Shown: positions 3,341 to 5,218 of the stretch, piece by piece
How the letters are laid out: every line of letters begins with the position of its first letter
Numbering within the stretch: the first letter of the stretch is position 1
Assembly (NCBI GenBank): GCA_025934545.1
Contig: JAICXV010000229.1
Span: 1 to 5,218 of the forward strand
Origin: Verrucomicrobiia bacterium
GTDB taxonomy: Bacteria; Verrucomicrobiota; Verrucomicrobiia; Limisphaerales; Palsa-1400
Direction of reading: 5' to 3'
Length of the DNA: 5,218 bases
The notes under the pieces: generated by a model
What the model was told of the DNA's origin: nothing
The model's input: the letters and a program-made list of their open reading frames with translations, nothing else
Database searches by the model: none
Position numbers and translations under genes: made by a program

Positions 3341-5218
3341 ATGTTCGAACTCGTCGCCCCATACGAACCCGCCGGTGATCAGCCGCAAGCTATTGCGAAG
3401 CTGACCGAAGGCGTGTTGGCGGGCGCGAAACATCAAACGCTCGTCGGCGTCACCGGTTCCGGAAAAACGTTCAGCATCGCCAACGTCATCAAAAACGTCC
3501 AGAAACCGACCCTCGTCATCTCGCACAACAAAACACTCGCTGCACAGCTTTACGCCGAGTTCAAAAGTTTTTTCCCGCGCAACGCCGTCGAATATTTTGT
3601 CAGTTACTTCGATTATTATCAGCCCGAGGCCTACATCCCGCGCACGGATACGTTCATCGAAAAAGATTCCAGCGTGAACGAGGAAATCGAGCGCATGCGC
3701 CTCTCGACCATGAGCTCGCTGTTCACGCGGCGCGATGTAGTCGTCGTCGCCAGCGTTTCGTGCATTTACGGTATCGGCAGCAAAGAAGATTACGAAGCGT
3801 TGATCCTACCGCTCCGTCTCGGTCCCGGCGTCTCGCGCGAACAGGCCTTGATCCGGCTCATCGATTTACAATATTCGCGCAACGACATTGCGTTCGAGCG
3901 CGGCCAATTTCGCGTACGCGGCGATGTTGTCGAAGTCCGTCCCGCCGGCCGCGAAGATGCCTTGCGCATCGAATTTTTCGGCGAAGAAATCGAGCGCATC
4001 ACCTATTTCGATCCGCTCACCGGCGACAAATTGGATTCACCAAACTCGGTCACTATTTTTCCGGCGAAACAATTCGTCACGCCCGACACGAAAATCAAAC
4101 GCGCCCTCCTCGCTATTCGCGAAGAAATGGGCGATCGCATCGCCTGGTTCGAAGCCCGCGGCAAACTGATCGAGGCCCAACGCATCAAAATGCGCACCGA
4201 ATACGATCTGGAAATGATGGAGGAAATGGGTTTCTGCAGCGGCATCGAAAACTATTCACGCCATCTCGCCAATCGCCCGCCCGGTTCGCGTCCCGGCACG
4301 CTCATCGATTTTTTTCCGTCCGATTACCTTCTGGTCGTCGACGAATCGCACGCCACCATTCCGCAAATCGGCGGCATGTATGCTGGCGACAAATCGCGTA
4401 AAACCGTTCTCGTCGAGCACGGTTTTCGTTTGCCCAGCGCATTGGACAATCGCCCGCTCAACTTTCCGGAATTCCAAGCGCTGCAAAACCAAACCATTTA
4501 CGTCAGCGCCACGCCGCAGGATCAGGAAATGATCTGGTCGCAAGGCCGCGTCGTCGAACAAATCGTGCGCCCGACTGGTTTGATCGATCCGAAGATCACC
4601 ATCAAACCGCTCAAAGGCCAAATTGATGACCTGCTCGAAGAAGTCCGCAAACGCGCCGACAATAAAGAGCGCACGCTCGTCACCACCTTGACCAAGCGGA
4701 CTGCCGAAGAATTGACCGATTACTTGCGCGACGTCGGGGTCAACGTCCGTTATCTCCACAGCGAAATCGACGCCATCGAACGCGTCGAAATTTTGCGTGC
4801 GTTGCGCAAAGGCGATTTCGATGTGCTCGTCGGCATCAATCTCCTGCGCGAAGGTCTCGACCTGCCCGAAGTGTCGCTCGTCGCCATTCTCGATGCCGAC
4901 AAAGAAGGTTATCTGCGCAGCGCCACCAGCCTCATCCAAACCGCTGGCCGCGCCGCGCGCCATCTCAACGGCGAAGTCATCATGTATGCCGACGTCATGA
5001 CCAAGAGCATCCAGAAATTTTTGGAAGTCTCACAATATCGCCGCGAAAAACAAATCGCCTACAACAAAGAGCACAACATCACTCCGCGCAGTGTCGTTCG
5101 TGCCGTCGAAGACAGCCTCGCCGTTTATCAAAACACCCGTAAGCGCGCCGACATGCTTCTTCGCGAAGGCAGCGGAGATTTCGACATCACCCAAACCATC
5201 AGCCAACTCCAGGCCGAG
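3341..5218 (+). CDS. uvrB: UvrABC system protein B, excision-repair helicase subunit (3' end outside window)
   Basis: UvrB receives damaged DNA from UvrA, inserts a beta-hairpin between the strands to verify the lesion, and then recruits UvrC for incision. It acts in the cytoplasm on the chromosome. The 626 residues seen align by eye along the E. coli protein (673 aa). Visible parts: Walker A G-V-T-G-S-G-K-T (36-43, Lys42), the damage-probing hairpin with Y89, F90, Y92, Y93 and following Q-P-E-A-Y, Walker B type D-E-S-H (334-337), S-A-T-P (389-392), and helicase motif [10 protein letters not shown] (533-540). The gene runs off the window within S-Q-L-Q-A-E, where the C-terminal UVR motif that contacts UvrC should begin. 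ATG 3341 starts the normal N-terminus ([14 protein letters not shown]). No Shine-Dalgarno precedes it. Long antisense frames inside it (such as 4256-4963) are shadows. Confidence 0.98.
   Translation, partial: MFELVAPYEPAGDQPQAIAKLTEGVLAGAKHQTLVGVTGSGKTFSIANVIKNVQKPTLVISHNKTLAAQLYAEFKSFFPRNAVEYFVSYFDYYQPEAYIPRTDTFIEKDSSVNEEIERMRLSTMSSLFTRRDVVVVASVSCIYGIGSKEDYEALILPLRLGPGVSREQALIRLIDLQYSRNDIAFERGQFRVRGDVVEVRPAGREDALRIEFFGEEIERITYFDPLTGDKLDSPNSVTIFPAKQFVTPDTKIKRALLAIREEMGDRIAWFEARGKLIEAQRIKMRTEYDLEMMEEMGFCSGIENYSRHLANRPPGSRPGTLIDFFPSDYLLVVDESHATIPQIGGMYAGDKSRKTVLVEHGFRLPSALDNRPLNFPEFQALQNQTIYVSATPQDQEMIWSQGRVVEQIVRPTGLIDPKITIKPLKGQIDDLLEEVRKRADNKERTLVTTLTKRTAEELTDYLRDVGVNVRYLHSEIDAIERVEILRALRKGDFDVLVGINLLREGLDLPEVSLVAILDADKEGYLRSATSLIQTAGRAARHLNGEVIMYADVMTKSIQKFLEVSQYRREKQIAYNKEHNITPRSVVRAVEDSLAVYQNTRKRADMLLREGSGDFDITQTISQLQAE

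Noticed and set aside
3343..3350. GTTCGAAC palindrome at the uvrB start as an SOS (LexA) box
   Set aside because: The half-sites lack the 4-bp spacer of known LexA motifs and the sequence is part of the conserved coding region.
3760..4401. 213-codon open frame on the plus strand
   Set aside because: It is an out-of-frame reading of uvrB, extremely rich in Arg/His/Ser, with no domain pattern.
4256..4963. 235-codon open frame on the minus strand
   Set aside because: It is antisense to uvrB, whose motifs are certain, and its D/F/G/R-rich composition is what the complement of GC-rich codons yields.

Overview
The window reads as bacterial chromosomal DNA. Its one securely identified gene is uvrB (3341 to the right edge, cut by the window), the damage-recognition helicase subunit of nucleotide excision repair. 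Three weak hints point towards the Verrucomicrobiota: the general look of the UvrB, a 7-bp CAATGNN tandem array in a gap, and a short basic helical protein type (L-P ... I-N ... D-G-x-x-Y ... W-R-x-x-G-Y) that I associate with that phylum. This placement is inference from memory, not a database result.

Layout, all on the + strand. (1) 2-109: C-terminal end of a membrane protein that starts outside the window. (2) 173-2655: six short genes in a row with gaps of only 24-45 bp. They are a two-helix membrane protein (173-463), a soluble alpha-helical repeat protein of 205 aa (488-1105), a three-helix membrane protein (1145-1498), another three-helix membrane protein with a probable TTG start (1544-1912), a small lipoprotein (1941-2297) and a third three-helix membrane protein (2323-2655). 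I can assign no function to any of them. Their spacing and orientation fit an operon or an accumulated accessory block. One of them is clearly more AT-rich (about 44% GC by hand count) than sampled uvrB lines (about 55%). (3) 2656-2984: a gene-free stretch of about 330 bp holding the heptamer array, a near-perfect pair of 11-bp direct repeats 20 bp apart, and a hairpin. (4) 2985-3308: a small basic helical protein gene interrupted by one in-frame TAA, so probably a pseudogene or a sequencing error. (5) 3341-5218: uvrB, 626 codons seen, ending where the C-terminal UVR motif should begin.

The points most worth a second look are: the in-frame nonsense codon at 3069; a TTGACA-17-TACCTT promoter-like element whose predicted transcript would begin at the uvrB ATG, which would make it leaderless; a symmetrical 31-bp dyad whose arms match the integron core-site sequence but in the wrong order; and the row of unrelated small membrane/lipoprotein genes. 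I see no CRISPR array, tRNA, rRNA, transposase, integrase or recognisable defence operon, and I do not claim a new system.
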